From the NCBI GenBank assembly GCA_963821735.1, contig CAWGFK010000043.1:124001-188000 (forward strand): DNA of 64,000 nucleotides, written 5' to 3'. The notes beneath the pieces are model-generated. The model was not told where the DNA came from. It did no database searches and saw only the letters and a list, made by a program, of their open reading frames with translations. This DNA is from Laspinema sp963821735 (lineage in GTDB: Bacteria > Cyanobacteriota > Cyanobacteriia > Cyanobacteriales > Laspinemataceae). Both the position numbers and the translations under genes were made by a program. Position 1 is the first letter of the stretch. Each line of letters starts with the position of its first letter. Shown in pieces: positions 54,800 through 64,000 of this stretch.

Positions 54800-55119
54800 T
54801 TTCTCTTAGTGTTCTATTTTGAACCGCAGGTGATACCTGCCATTTTACTGGGGATTTCTCCTGGATACCGGAGTAGCAGTGGCGATCGGTTCCGGGAGGC
54901 CCTCGCAGGACACTTCACCCAGGGTTCTCTTGATAGGATTCGCGAACAGAATCTTAGAGTCACGAAGGCACGATTCAGCTTAGGATATTAAAAAGCGGAC
55001 TTACGGGATTGGCTGTTACGCACCCCAGGCTATGGAGGGGTGGGCAGTATTGATCTGAACCGATTGGGTACAACCGTAAGTCTAGTTCAAGTCAAGTCCC
55101 TGTTACGCAAGCTTCGTTG
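54800..55119. other. intergenic region with CTTACGG inverted repeat
   Basis: No gene is seen. The segments GGACTTACGG (about 54994) and CCGTAAGTC (about 55074) form inverted ends of a possible small repeat element. The rest holds the leader of cpcS. Confidence 0.4.
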
Positions 55120-55653
55120 ATGGATATTATCGAGTTTTTCCAACACAGTGCCGGGAAGTGGTTTTCCCAACGAACCTGTCAAGATCTCGCTGCGGTCAAA
55201 TCTGTAGCAGGCACAACCGACCTTTGGCTAGACGCCTTGTCATCAGAAGACCCGGAGGCGATCGCCCTTTGCCAAGAGTATGGCATTGATCCGGCAGCAG
55301 CATTAGGTGGGGTGCGGATTCGATGGGAAAATAAACCCATCGACCCTGAACCCAAGCAATCCGGTTCAACTCTCTTGGTGGCGATCGGCAATGGTTCACA
55401 GCCGACTGAAGGCCAGTTGCTGCGGAAATCAGCAACTTCTGATGAATTAGCGACCCAGAGTCGTTACATTATCGGCAGTGATGATGTGGTGACGTTCATT
55501 GCTGAATCTGAATATCTCTACGAGGAAGAACGCATCTGGTATGCCAGTGATAATTTGCGCCTAAGAACCCATGTTGTCAAGCGATCGGATGGCTTTAGTC
55601 TAGCTTCTTTCTACAGTGAAATTCGCATGGGCGGCAAGCCCAAGGAAGCTTAA
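55120..55653 (+). CDS. cpcS: phycobiliprotein lyase, CpcS/CpeS family
   Basis: With the ATG at 55120 the protein has 177 residues and starts MDIIEFFQHSAGKWFSQRTC, the N-terminus typical of CpcS/CpeS bilin lyases. The beta-barrel continues through GSTLLVAIGN, VTFIAESEYLYEEERIWYAS and RLRTHVVKRSDGFSLASFYS. These enzymes attach phycocyanobilin to the conserved beta-84-type cysteine of phycobiliproteins. It acts in the cytosol. Which protein it serves cannot be fixed from sequence alone. It converges with the gene at 55775 across AACGAC-family repeats. Confidence 0.9.
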   Translation: MDIIEFFQHSAGKWFSQRTCQDLAAVKSVAGTTDLWLDALSSEDPEAIALCQEYGIDPAAALGGVRIRWENKPIDPEPKQSGSTLLVAIGNGSQPTEGQLLRKSATSDELATQSRYIIGSDDVVTFIAESEYLYEEERIWYASDNLRLRTHVVKRSDGFSLASFYSEIRMGGKPKEA

Positions 55654-55705
55654 CCCCATCCACCTGTCCATCATTTACGCTGAAGTCGTTTCTTATGTTC
55701 ATAGA

Positions 55706-55766
55706 AACGACTGAAGTCGTTACTACGAACCAAGAGAAAGAAACGACTGAAGTTGTTACTACGAAC
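55706..55766 (-). repeat. two copies of the AACGACTGAAGTCGTT repeat
   Basis: A perfect copy (55706-55730) and one with a single mismatch (55742-55766) follow a half copy next to the cpcS stop. They lie between convergent genes, as the cluster at 11.3 kb does. Confidence 0.85.
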
Positions 55767-55774
55767 GGGAGGAG

Positions 55775-56683
55775 TTAGGGGGGAGATTGAGGTTGTTTTT
55801 GGGAGACTGCTTTGAGCTTGGAGTAGAAATCCGAGGAGGTTTCTTGGGGGGTGAATTGGTGAATGGGACTGTTATTTACGATCGCCTCGGATGATTCTTC
55901 CTTCTGTGACTCCTCGATGGAGGCGGCGGATTCAGAGGAGGGTTTTAAGTCGGTGAAGGTGGGTTTTGGGTTACGGATAGGTTGAAGTTGAGGGCGATCG
56001 AGCCAGAGGTCCCCGAGTAAATCATCGGAGTTGGGTGCGATCGCCTCGGGGATCTCTGTCGTTTCCGTCTCTTTTGTCCCTGAATTGAGGGTCTCAGAGG
56101 GTGAGGCGGATCGCGTTTGGGACTCTCCTGGCTCAAGGGATAACGGTTCGGGTTCCTGATGAGTTGCAGGCACGGGGATGGGCGAGTTGGAGTCCGATGC
56201 GGCAGAATTCTCCGGGTCCGTGGCGATCGCAGAGGTTTCCAATGCAGCACTCTGCGGGAAATTCTGGCGAGAGGTTTGCCGTTCCCACTGTCGGACGTCG
56301 GAACTGGGAATCGCTCTAGGGAATATCCCCGTTTGGGATAATTCCGTTAACCCCTCTGTTGATGCCATTTTCTCCCCTGTGTCTGCACTCCCTTTCCAGC
56401 CTTTCGGCAGTTGACTGGAGACTAACCGTTCAAATTCATGATTGAAATGATAGAGGGCCTGATTTCGGCGTTTCCAACAGGCTAAAATATGGGTGACGGA
56501 GAGGGCCTTATACCGTCCTTGATATAACGCTTCAATGGTGGCTAGACGCACCCAAGCTGCCGGATACTCTAGGAGCCATTCGGCAATCAATTCCCCGGTG
56601 CTGTAGCCGCCGAGATCGAAGCTATAGTGAGTCAGCAGTGCCGCTGCACTCTCCGATGCAGTATCGTGGGCCGCTTTGTTCAT
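55775..56683 (-). CDS. conserved cyanobacterial protein with disordered C-terminus
   Basis: From the ATG at 56683 the protein has 302 residues. Residues 10-95 are a conserved helical domain (HYSFDLGGYSTGELIAEWLL, EYPAAWVRLATIEALYQGRY, HILACWKRRNQALYHFNHEF). The rest is a Ser/Pro/Glu-rich, probably disordered tail. The pattern of the helical domain is reminiscent of DnaD-like or other DNA-associated helical domains, but I cannot confirm it. The ATG is preferred over a start nine codons upstream, which adds an unconserved stretch. The function is unknown. Confidence 0.7.
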   Translation of the reverse strand: MNKAAHDTASESAAALLTHYSFDLGGYSTGELIAEWLLEYPAAWVRLATIEALYQGRYKALSVTHILACWKRRNQALYHFNHEFERLVSSQLPKGWKGSADTGEKMASTEGLTELSQTGIFPRAIPSSDVRQWERQTSRQNFPQSAALETSAIATDPENSAASDSNSPIPVPATHQEPEPLSLEPGESQTRSASPSETLNSGTKETETTEIPEAIAPNSDDLLGDLWLDRPQLQPIRNPKPTFTDLKPSSESAASIEESQKEESSEAIVNNSPIHQFTPQETSSDFYSKLKAVSQKQPQSPP

Positions 56684-56946
56684 TGTTGATTGCCTACCGG
56701 GTGTCCCCAATCTTCTCTACCATGCGCGAGTTTGACCACGGGTGATTGTCTTTCAATCCTACATCTGCGATCGCCCCTAGCAACAGCTTTTGATGTCCCA
56801 ATCCCGGAAATCCTCCTGAGACTCTCCCCAAAAGATTTCCGGGGTAGAATGACTGAGGTGGCTTTTCCCTGGGAGGGTGACCTCGGGTTCTTCACCCACA
56901 GAATCAAAAGCGTCATTACCTCACCCCTCGGGGTGTCGCCATGCCT

Positions 56947-59900
56947 TTAAGGGGAGGCCACAACGGTGCGATCGCGTCCCTCTTTTTTGGCCCGATACAG
57001 GGCTGCATCGGCGGCTTTAATCACCTCGTCACCCTCCCTCCCGGAATCGGGACAAGCTGAGACGCCCATCGATATCGTAATCTGATCCAGGGTTTGACCT
57101 CGATGAGTGATTTTCAGGGCCTTGATCCCTTGGCGCAGGGCTTCTGCTCGACGGGCGGCATCTTCTAAATCCGCATCCGGGAAAATCAGGGTCAACTCTT
57201 CTCCGCCATAGCGACAGGCAATGTCTGAGGTGCGGACATGGCTTTGCAAATAGGTTCCGAGTTCTCGCAAAACCGCATCCCCGGCATCATGACCGAAGGT
57301 ATCGTTAAATTGCTTAAATCGATCCACATCAATCATCACCACTGCGAGCGATCGCTGGGTTCGCAAGGCCCGATGAATCTCGCGATTCAACGATTCTTCC
57401 AAATATCGCCGATTAAATAACCCGGTCAGAGGGTCGCGAATGCTCTGCTGGTGCAGGGTTTCGCGCAGTTTTAAGTTAGCCAGGGCCAAAGACACCTGTT
57501 CGGAAACGGTTCTCGCTAATTGGCGCTTCCCGGCGGTCAAAGATCTCTCATCTTCACTGGCTAAGTACAGCATTCCCAAGGTTTCTCCTTGAGCAATCAT
57601 CTGTACGCAGAGGGACTGGGCGGGGTTGTGATTGGCATGAATATGTTTGCAAGCTAATCCGGCATTGGTGCGATCGATCCAATGCAGGCGACCTCTACGC
57701 AATGCCCAACAGTCACTCGGGGAAAACAAGGTATGGGTGGGCAGTTCATCCCCCCACTTTGCCATCGCCTCGACTAAATTTTTGGACTGATTGAGCATGA
57801 ATACGGCACCGCAGGTCCCCGGAAATAACGGTTGCAAGAGGGTATCCAAGGCTTTGTAGGCTTCGTCTACGCTCAAGCAGGCTTGTAGAAATTCGTTCAT
57901 CTGCCCGAGCATATCCATCTCTTGGTTTCGCAGTTCCAGTTCGCTGACCCATCCCTTCAGTTTGACATTAGCTTGTTGCAACTCCTCTTCGGCGCGTTTG
58001 CGAGAGGTAATATCGGTGGCGGTCCCCAAAATTTGATTGGGTAAGCCTTCGGCATTTCTGGAAAAGACCATATCTCGACTGATAAACCACCGCCAGCGAT
58101 CGTGGGCGTCTTTGAGCCGATATTCCATTTCTAGGATTTCTTCCTCTTTGAGGAGGATGCGTTGTTGGAAATGTTCGGTGACCTGGGCTACATCGTCGGG
58201 ATGCAAAATTTCTTGAAAAATGTTCTCTCCCATTTTTTCAATTTGTTCGGGGGTATAGTCCAAAATTTCCCCAATCGAGCGATTTTTATAAACATTTTTC
58301 CCTTGCACGAGGTCATAAATGTAGAGAATATTGGGAGTAGTTTCAGCGATTCTTTGAATAAATCGTTGACTAGAGAGCAGTTCCGTTTCGGCCTGTTTAC
58401 GTTCTTGAATTTCCCGCTGTAATTGCTCATTGGCTGCTTTTAATTCAGCCGTGCGTTCTTGGACTTTGATTTCTAATTCATCTTTGGCTAGTTGTAAGTC
58501 GGCTTCGGCGCGGGTGGCGCGGGCGAGTTCGCTTTGCGCTTGTTGAAATAGGGTAGATTGATTGATGGCGATCGCCACCTGGGTTGCCAATTTTTCTAGG
58601 AAATCAATTTCTGATGGGGTCCATTTTCTGCGATCGAGACAGTGATGGGCAATCAACAATCCCCATAACTCTTCCCCTTGCAAAATTGGCACCACTAGGT
58701 TAGCCCGCACCTGAAATTCTTCTAAAAACTCGATATGGCAGGGGGTTAAGTTGGCGTTATAAATATCATCGATCGCTCGGGTTTTCCCTTGTTGATAGTA
58801 ACCTAATGAAGTTTCTTTAAAGCAATTATCTTTAATAATTTTATCCGAAATTGAGAGGTGTTTATCCCGCACCGATTCAACTTCGACCTGTCCACTCCAA
58901 TCCGATCTAAATTGATAAATAATCACCCGGTCCGTTTTTAAAAGCTGTCTGACTTGGGAGACCGTAGTATTGAGAATCTCATGAAGATTCAAGGATTCCC
59001 GGATTCTCATGGCAATTTTATTCAGCAGCCGTTCTCTGGATGCCTGTTCATGCAGCTTATTTGTGCGTAGGTTGACTTCTCTTTCTAGTTGAATATTGCG
59101 ACTGTGCAACAATTCGACTTTTTCGGCTTGCAGTTTCCACACTTTTTGTTCTAATCCATGAATCACGCCATAAAGTTGACTGGGGTCAAGGGTTTGCATT
59201 AAAATTCCCTGAGTGATAATCCCCAGCAATTCTCCTTGGTTTCCACAAATAATTAAGCGTTCGACCTGGCGTCGCTGCATTTGTTGATGAGCAGTCCAGA
59301 CGGATTCCTGATGGTTTAAACATAACAGAGGTGCACTCATCACATCTCCCACTTGGATCTGCTCTAGGTCGAGTTCTAAAGCCATAAAATGCAAAATATC
59401 TCGTTCGGTAATCACCCCCACAGGTAAGGAAAATGAGGTGGGTTTGATATCGGTTTGTTCCGGTGATGGTTCTATTTTTTCCGTGATAATAATAGAGGCC
59501 ACTCGGTATTCAGCAATCATCAGAGCCGCTTGCAGGAGGGAGGCGGTCGGGGGAATGTGAATGATATCGGTTGCCATCACTTCTTCTACCCGTTTTCCCT
59601 TGAGTAAATCTGCGGGTTTAAGCACTTTGCGAATGCTATCGAGGGTGACGAGTCCTCGGACATTCCCGGTCTCGTCTAATAAGGGAAGATGGCGAATTTT
59701 ATGACGCCTAAATAGGTTTAAAACTGTAAAAATATCACTAAATTCTGTCTCTTTAATGGTCACAACATCTTGAGTCATGACCTCCCGAACTGTGATAGAT
59801 TTTAAGTGGATTTTTTCCGCTCCAATTCGGACAAAATCCCATTCGGTTAATAGGCCAACAAGTTGCTCATCTTCAATCACCACAAGACAGATCGGCCCTG

Positions 59901-60105
59901 TCTGTGCTGTTTCCCTGGAGTGGACCCAAAGTCCCGACGAGGGCACAGGACAAGCGGTTTTTTCTGGCAGGATTAACCCGATCGCCTCGTCCAAGAAGGT
60001 ATCTGGTGAAAGGGTGACCAGTTTTCGCTCAATGGCAGTTTCCGGGGATAAGGAGGAAATGGGTAAATCTTTAAGCTGCATTGTAATTTGTTTTAGAGTA
60101 GACAT
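56947..60105 (-). CDS. CBS-GAF-PAS-GAF diguanylate cyclase
   Basis: This is a 1052-residue cytoplasmic signalling protein. Four CBS motifs (two pairs) span about 15-310. A GAF domain follows at about 365-520 (FQVRANLVVPILQGEELWGL). A coiled linker, a PAS domain with PAC (about 575-700) and a second GAF (about 730-880) come next. The C-terminal GGDEF domain has RDPLTGLFNRRYLEE and the active-site loop CRYGGEELTLIFP, so it should be catalytically competent in making cyclic di-GMP. CBS pairs usually bind adenosyl nucleotides, hence the enzyme may link energy state to cyclic di-GMP. No EAL domain is present. Confidence 0.93.
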   Translation of the reverse strand: MSTLKQITMQLKDLPISSLSPETAIERKLVTLSPDTFLDEAIGLILPEKTACPVPSSGLWVHSRETAQTGPICLVVIEDEQLVGLLTEWDFVRIGAEKIHLKSITVREVMTQDVVTIKETEFSDIFTVLNLFRRHKIRHLPLLDETGNVRGLVTLDSIRKVLKPADLLKGKRVEEVMATDIIHIPPTASLLQAALMIAEYRVASIIITEKIEPSPEQTDIKPTSFSLPVGVITERDILHFMALELDLEQIQVGDVMSAPLLCLNHQESVWTAHQQMQRRQVERLIICGNQGELLGIITQGILMQTLDPSQLYGVIHGLEQKVWKLQAEKVELLHSRNIQLEREVNLRTNKLHEQASRERLLNKIAMRIRESLNLHEILNTTVSQVRQLLKTDRVIIYQFRSDWSGQVEVESVRDKHLSISDKIIKDNCFKETSLGYYQQGKTRAIDDIYNANLTPCHIEFLEEFQVRANLVVPILQGEELWGLLIAHHCLDRRKWTPSEIDFLEKLATQVAIAINQSTLFQQAQSELARATRAEADLQLAKDELEIKVQERTAELKAANEQLQREIQERKQAETELLSSQRFIQRIAETTPNILYIYDLVQGKNVYKNRSIGEILDYTPEQIEKMGENIFQEILHPDDVAQVTEHFQQRILLKEEEILEMEYRLKDAHDRWRWFISRDMVFSRNAEGLPNQILGTATDITSRKRAEEELQQANVKLKGWVSELELRNQEMDMLGQMNEFLQACLSVDEAYKALDTLLQPLFPGTCGAVFMLNQSKNLVEAMAKWGDELPTHTLFSPSDCWALRRGRLHWIDRTNAGLACKHIHANHNPAQSLCVQMIAQGETLGMLYLASEDERSLTAGKRQLARTVSEQVSLALANLKLRETLHQQSIRDPLTGLFNRRYLEESLNREIHRALRTQRSLAVVMIDVDRFKQFNDTFGHDAGDAVLRELGTYLQSHVRTSDIACRYGGEELTLIFPDADLEDAARRAEALRQGIKALKITHRGQTLDQITISMGVSACPDSGREGDEVIKAADAALYRAKKEGRDRTVVASP

Positions 60106-60579
60106 ATAAACTAAATAAGTTATCGTTTTAAATACAGGATATTGTTAACAAATATGAGGGACAAATGCTACGCTAAATGTAGCAATGGTACCTTAAGATT
60201 CAATAAAATCGCCTACTTATCTCAATTGTTGGCTATGATAGTAAAAACTGACATCCCTCCTCAGACGGAAGTTTTAATTGAAATATTCCTCTAACAACCC
60301 AATAACCTTGATACCCTGGATTTTCCATCGTTCCGGTGGGGAAAAATCTCTCTAGTCCCAGGGTACGGTAAAGGTTATAAACCGAGTTTCTTATCCCCAT
60401 TTCGGCCAATTTACACTCGATTTGAGTCAGAAACTCAGTTTCTTGTCCCTGGGATTGACGACTGTAGCGGCATCCTAGAGCATCGGTACAGTAACGGTCA
60501 GACTAACCGGGTTTTTGGACCACATCTTTGGAAATTAGCCACAAATTTGAGTCAGAAACCCGGTTTCTTGTCCCTGGGA
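60106..60579. other. intergenic region with MITE-like repeats
   Basis: Two diverged elements with AAACCGAGTTTCTT/AAACTCAGTTTCTT-like ends (about 60377-60450) and AACCGGGTTTTTGG/AAACCCGGTTTCTT-like ends (about 60505-60572) lie here. They belong to the family at 36714. The phrase TTGTCCCTGGGATT follows both. No gene is seen. Confidence 0.55.
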
Positions 60580-63037
60580 TTAGCGATCGCCCACTGGGGA
60601 AAATTGATTGCCACTCCCAAACCAACTAAAATTATTCAGTTGCAGACTCAAAGAACCCACTTGCCGTTCTGGACTAAATCGCAAATTCACGTTATAAGTC
60701 CGCCGACTATATTCCATCGATAAATCGGTACTAATTCGTTCCCCCGTATCCAAATTAAACGAGCTTTGGACCCCCACTCTAAACGGTCCATAGACTTGCT
60801 GAGTCACCCCGGCTGTCAGTACCTTGGAATCCGCAATTCGGTCGAATAAAAAGGGCGATTCCCCATCTTTCCAAATGCGCGACAGACTCACATTAAAACC
60901 CGTATAATCCAGCCAGCGACGGGAAAAATGCCCAAACTGCCCTTGAATCCCAATGCTTCCGGTCAGGGCATTTTGAGTATCATCCGACCCATAAATACTC
61001 GCAACTCCTGTTAATCCGCCAAAGAGTCGAACGTAGGGAACCACGGGCGCAGGAGTATAACGCAATCCTTCCGTCCTTGTTCGGGGTAAGGCTTTCCCTT
61101 GCCAGAGTAAAAAGCCTCTAGAAACCGCAGCAGAAGCTTGAAATCGGCTAGAGTCAATGCGATTGTTATCCCGAACCAGGGGCAGAAGGTCGGGCCGATC
61201 GCTATCGGCATTAATATATTGTGCACTGGCTTGATAGCTTAAATTGATGCCGGTTCCCCCTAAATTAATCACCGGAGAACTCACCACTAAGCCGACATTT
61301 TGATGCACGGTTTGATATCCCAATGACCCATTAAATAGGCGATCGCGATAATTATATTCTCCCGATACCGCATGAGTTCCCACCATCTGCCGGACCCGTA
61401 ATGTCCCCCGCAGATTCTCCTCTTCGTCATTAAAATCAAAATCCGTAAACCTCGCTTCTCCCACAATGGAAGTTGTCGGAGTGGGATTCGCCGCTAACCG
61501 CGCTTTCAGTCCAAATAAGCGGGAGGGAGTGCCAATTCCATCGGTCAAGGTCCGTTGAATATAATATTGCGGAATTAAATTAATTTGAACGGGTCCGCTG
61601 CCTCCGAGAGGAATCACGGTAGTTTCAGCATAAACTCCGCCTCGGTCTTCTTGATCATAACCGAAGCGAACTAATGAAGGGTCTTGATCGCTGCGATCGA
61701 GAATGATTCGTTCTCTTAAGAGAGGAATCGAGATGCGATCGTCAAAGACTAAACGCGGACTTTTGGCAAAAATTTCATCCTGTAACGGAGAGATGGGACG
61801 AAAAGTGGCCCGAGGCGATCGCAACTCCAACTCCGGAGGAGAAAACGGATCATTGGTCATCCGGACATTCGTCCCTTCCCATCCCAAATCATTGAAATTC
61901 AGGCGATCGGCTTCAAAGCGAAAGCGATCGATGGTTCCCCCCGAGGTGGGAAGACTTCCACCCCCCCCGCCAAAGGTGATACCCCCGGCAGGAGTTATTC
62001 GTCTGGGGGGTTCTCCGGCCCGGAGTCGGTCCATGATATCCTGTTGCTGCAAGGCGGTTGCTGAGACATCTGTGGGGAGATCTGGGGAAAAGTCTTCCGC
62101 CGTGGTGGGGGTAAAAATATCCCCTTTGGCCCCATCAATGCCGCCCCGATTCTGCACAAGGTCATATTCAATGCGATCGCCTTGAAGGACTTGCTGTCCT
62201 TTGGCATACACCGCTTCTCCCTCGGCGATCGCCACCTGGGATTCTAAATTAATTTGCAGGCGTTCCGCGTCAATCGCTGCGCCGCGTCCTCTCATCCTGG
62301 CATTGCCTTCCCCGGTGACAATTTGCCGTTCGTTATCGAACTCCTGGCGATCGGCTTTTAACTCCAAAGTATCCGCAGGGGCGATCGTCGGTGGGGGGGC
62401 ATTTTCCCCAGAAGCTGTAGGAACTTCCGCCACTATCTCCCCTGATTCGGGGTCGGTTTCCTCGGCGGTTGTCACCGGGAGTTCTGCGGTTTCCTCTGTT
62501 TCCGATGTTTCCTCTGCGAGTCGTCACCGGCAGTTCTGCGGTTTCCACTTCCTCCGGATACAAATCCCGAGTCTGCGGTTCTTCGGTTTCAGTCACCGAT
62601 GCCGATTCCCCTGGGGATGCAGTCTCTTGGAAGGCAGCGGCATTACGCAGGGTCCATCGCAAGCCAATGGATAAGGTCTCGATCGCCTCCGTCTCGGGGT
62701 TGTTTTCTGTCGGGGATTCGAGATCCGGGAGTTGCTTTGTCTCCGGTGGGGTTATTGGGGTTTCAGATTGTTCTAATTCTTTGGATGCCACACTCTCGGG
62801 ACTTTCAACCCGTTTCAGCGGTGAGGAGATTTCTAACGGTGGACCTAAAAGCGCAGCAGAACTGACCCCGTATTCGGGTTCAGTGGCTAGGGTTTCCGGT
62901 GGCGTGGGATGAATTTGTCCCGCCAATTCAGTTGCTGAATCATCCACGGAAGCGGCGATCGCCTCGGGGTTGATACTTTCAGGCGAAACAGGTGTAACAA
63001 TAGCAGGCGGTGGGGGAGGCAGAACCGGGTAAGGCAT
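60580..63037 (-). pseudogene. DUF3769 (OstA/LptD-like) outer-membrane protein, frameshifted
   Basis: The first frame (MPYPVLPPPPPAIVTPVSPE onward) is a Pro/Glu/Thr-rich region. The second frame carries an OstA_N-like domain (LELKADRQEFDNERQIVTGE, then INLESQVAIAEGEAVYA) and a long beta-barrel C-terminus ending NFSWFGSGNQFSPVGDR. Removing one base near 62518-62522 turns the joint into a repetitive VTTAEETSETEETAELPVTT and unites them as one protein of about 818 residues. Relatives serve lipopolysaccharide or outer-membrane assembly. The start at 63037 follows the family; a TTG at 63064 is the alternative. The shift lies in a repetitive tract where indels or errors are likely. Confidence 0.8.
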
Positions 63038-63158
63038 ATTTACAGGATTAGACTGAACAATCAATCGCCCAAACGGGCACCCTTTACCCCGGTTCGCGAT
63101 GCTTGGGCGACCAAAAGGCCGCCCCTGCGATCGCCATCAAGGTCTAAAAATCCCTTGA

Positions 63159-63275
63159 TTATTCGAGGTCGCGCCGTTTTGGGTTACGGGCCGGGTCTCC
63201 GTTCAGGAAGCCAAAGACAAATAAGGCCACGAAGAACGAGACAACAACATAAACTACGATTTTAAGGGTCACCAT
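63159..63275 (-). CDS. psbI: photosystem II reaction-centre protein PsbI
   Basis: A 38-residue frame reads MVTLKIVVYVVVSFFVALFV, then FGFLNGDPARNPKRRDLE. It matches PsbI in length, in its single transmembrane helix (about 5-24) and in the conserved FLxxDPxRNPxRxDLE tail. PsbI lies next to D1 and CP43 and helps early photosystem II assembly. GGAG lies 8 bases before the ATG. It is just upstream of the OstA-like gene on the same strand. Confidence 0.96.
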   Translation of the reverse strand: MVTLKIVVYVVVSFFVALFVFGFLNGDPARNPKRRDLE

Positions 63276-63510
63276 ACAGATATCTCCAGTGTTTGGAAAA
63301 GCTGTGAGAGTTGACTATCAAGACTCTCCAGTTTTTTTATCATATCGGAAGGCTGTCCCGTTTTATTAAGAAATATTTTTGTTTCGTTCCAGAGTTTAGA
63401 TGGGCCAATGGATTTGGGTTTCCTGCACCCTGCTGTGGGGACGTCCGTTGGCGATCGCGCGTTCCCCAACTTCTTCGCGATCCAGAATCCGGGTATCACA
63501 GTGCTATAAA

Positions 63511-63718
63511 AACCCGCAGGCTGTTCGCGGAGCGTTCCGTCAGGAAAGCCTGGGGCTACACAGACGAAGCCCGCCTGCGCGGGCTAATACAGAAAACCGA
63601 CTAATCCAGAATCGGGTTGCCAAAGACCTAGTTTACTCGGGTAGCCCGCGCAGGCGGGCTTTGTCCGTATAGCCTCCGGGCTTTCCTGACGGAACGCTCC
63701 GCGAACAGCCTGCGGGTT
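63511..63718. repeat. 75-bp near-perfect inverted repeat
   Basis: The arm at 63511-63585 (starting AACCCGCAGGCTGTTCGCGG) is matched by its reverse complement at 63643-63718, with a few substitutions near the middle. A 57-bp loop separates them. A transcript would form a long hairpin. There is no transposase nearby. Confidence 0.85.
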
Positions 63719-64000
63719 GTTAGCGCCATCAGGGTATTCCTATTACAGCCCTAAATCAGTTGTGGAAGGAATCCGGTTGTCAAAGGTCGGTTAAAACCCA
63801 CACCCTCAAGGGTGGGGCTACACAGACAAAGCCTGCCTCCGCAGGCTGATCGATGAAAATCGACTTTTAACAACCGGATTGGGTATTACAAATCATTTAG
63901 GATTGCTATATTACAGCCCGCGCAGGCGGGCTTTGTCCGTATAGCCTCCGGGCTTAAGCCTGCGGGTTTTTAGCTAATTAAACAGTTGTTGCATCGCCCA
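63719..64000. repeat. solo copies of the right-end repeat family
   Basis: The motif GCTACACAGACAAAGCCTGC occurs at about 63820-63840, and AGCCCGCGCAGGCGGGCTTT recurs at about 63917 with TCCGTATAGCCTCCGGGCTT after it. They are fragments of the inverted repeat at 63511. No gene is seen from 63276 to the window end. Confidence 0.7.

Overview
The window is chromosomal DNA from a filamentous, oscillatorialean-type cyanobacterium. The evidence is psbA (photosystem II D1), psbI, acsF (chlorophyll cyclase), a CpcS-type phycobilin lyase, an NblB-like HEAT protein, cofG, PAS/GAF/CBS multi-sensor signalling proteins and very frequent GCGATCGC (HIP1) octamers. The genus is not proven from sequence; an Oscillatoria/Laspinema-like organism is my inference.

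Layout. 1-5.6 kb: a DICT-GAF histidine kinase, then a small ribbon-helix-helix gene divergent from a DUF3102-like coiled-coil gene whose upstream region carries six phased TAAGGAC repeats. 5.6-16.3 kb: housekeeping and envelope genes (GPH symporter, phosphoribosyltransferase, AEC permease, VanY-type carboxypeptidase with a structured leader, M41-like and M48 proteases, MBL hydrolase, aroC). 16.6-25.3 kb: a six-PAS histidine kinase, psbA, cofG, a phosphoesterase, tRNA-Cys and a beta-barrel-like protein. 25.9-27.2 kb: a CRISPR array of 16 repeats and 15 spacers with no cas gene in the window, followed by 1.7 kb without a convincing gene. 28.9-49.5 kb: a strictly co-directional accessory cluster. 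49.6-63.3 kb: core functions again (acsF, a Ser/Thr kinase, DUF2996, cpcS, a CBS/GAF/PAS/GGDEF protein, an OstA-like DUF3769 protein, psbI). The right end is filled with inverted repeats.

The most unusual part is the 28.9-49.5 kb cluster. It encodes an ECF-type sigma factor, a GH63-type glycosidase, a GMC flavo-oxidoreductase, a VioB-like ferritin-fold protein, an FAD-sorbitol-dehydrogenase-type small subunit, a pentapeptide protein, two TIM-barrel isomerase/epimerase-like proteins (one exported), an NTF2-like protein, an exported copper-radical oxidase with all metal ligands present, two DyP peroxidases, an exported unknown protein and a sulfotransferase. Together these suggest a system that oxidises sugars, polyols or aldehydes, with peroxide made by one enzyme and used by others. 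This is an inference from family membership and order.

Seven genes carry eight single-base frameshifts, mostly in short G/C runs. Many of them look like sequence errors rather than decayed genes, because the protein family continues cleanly across each shift. The window also holds several families of short inverted repeats in intergenic space.
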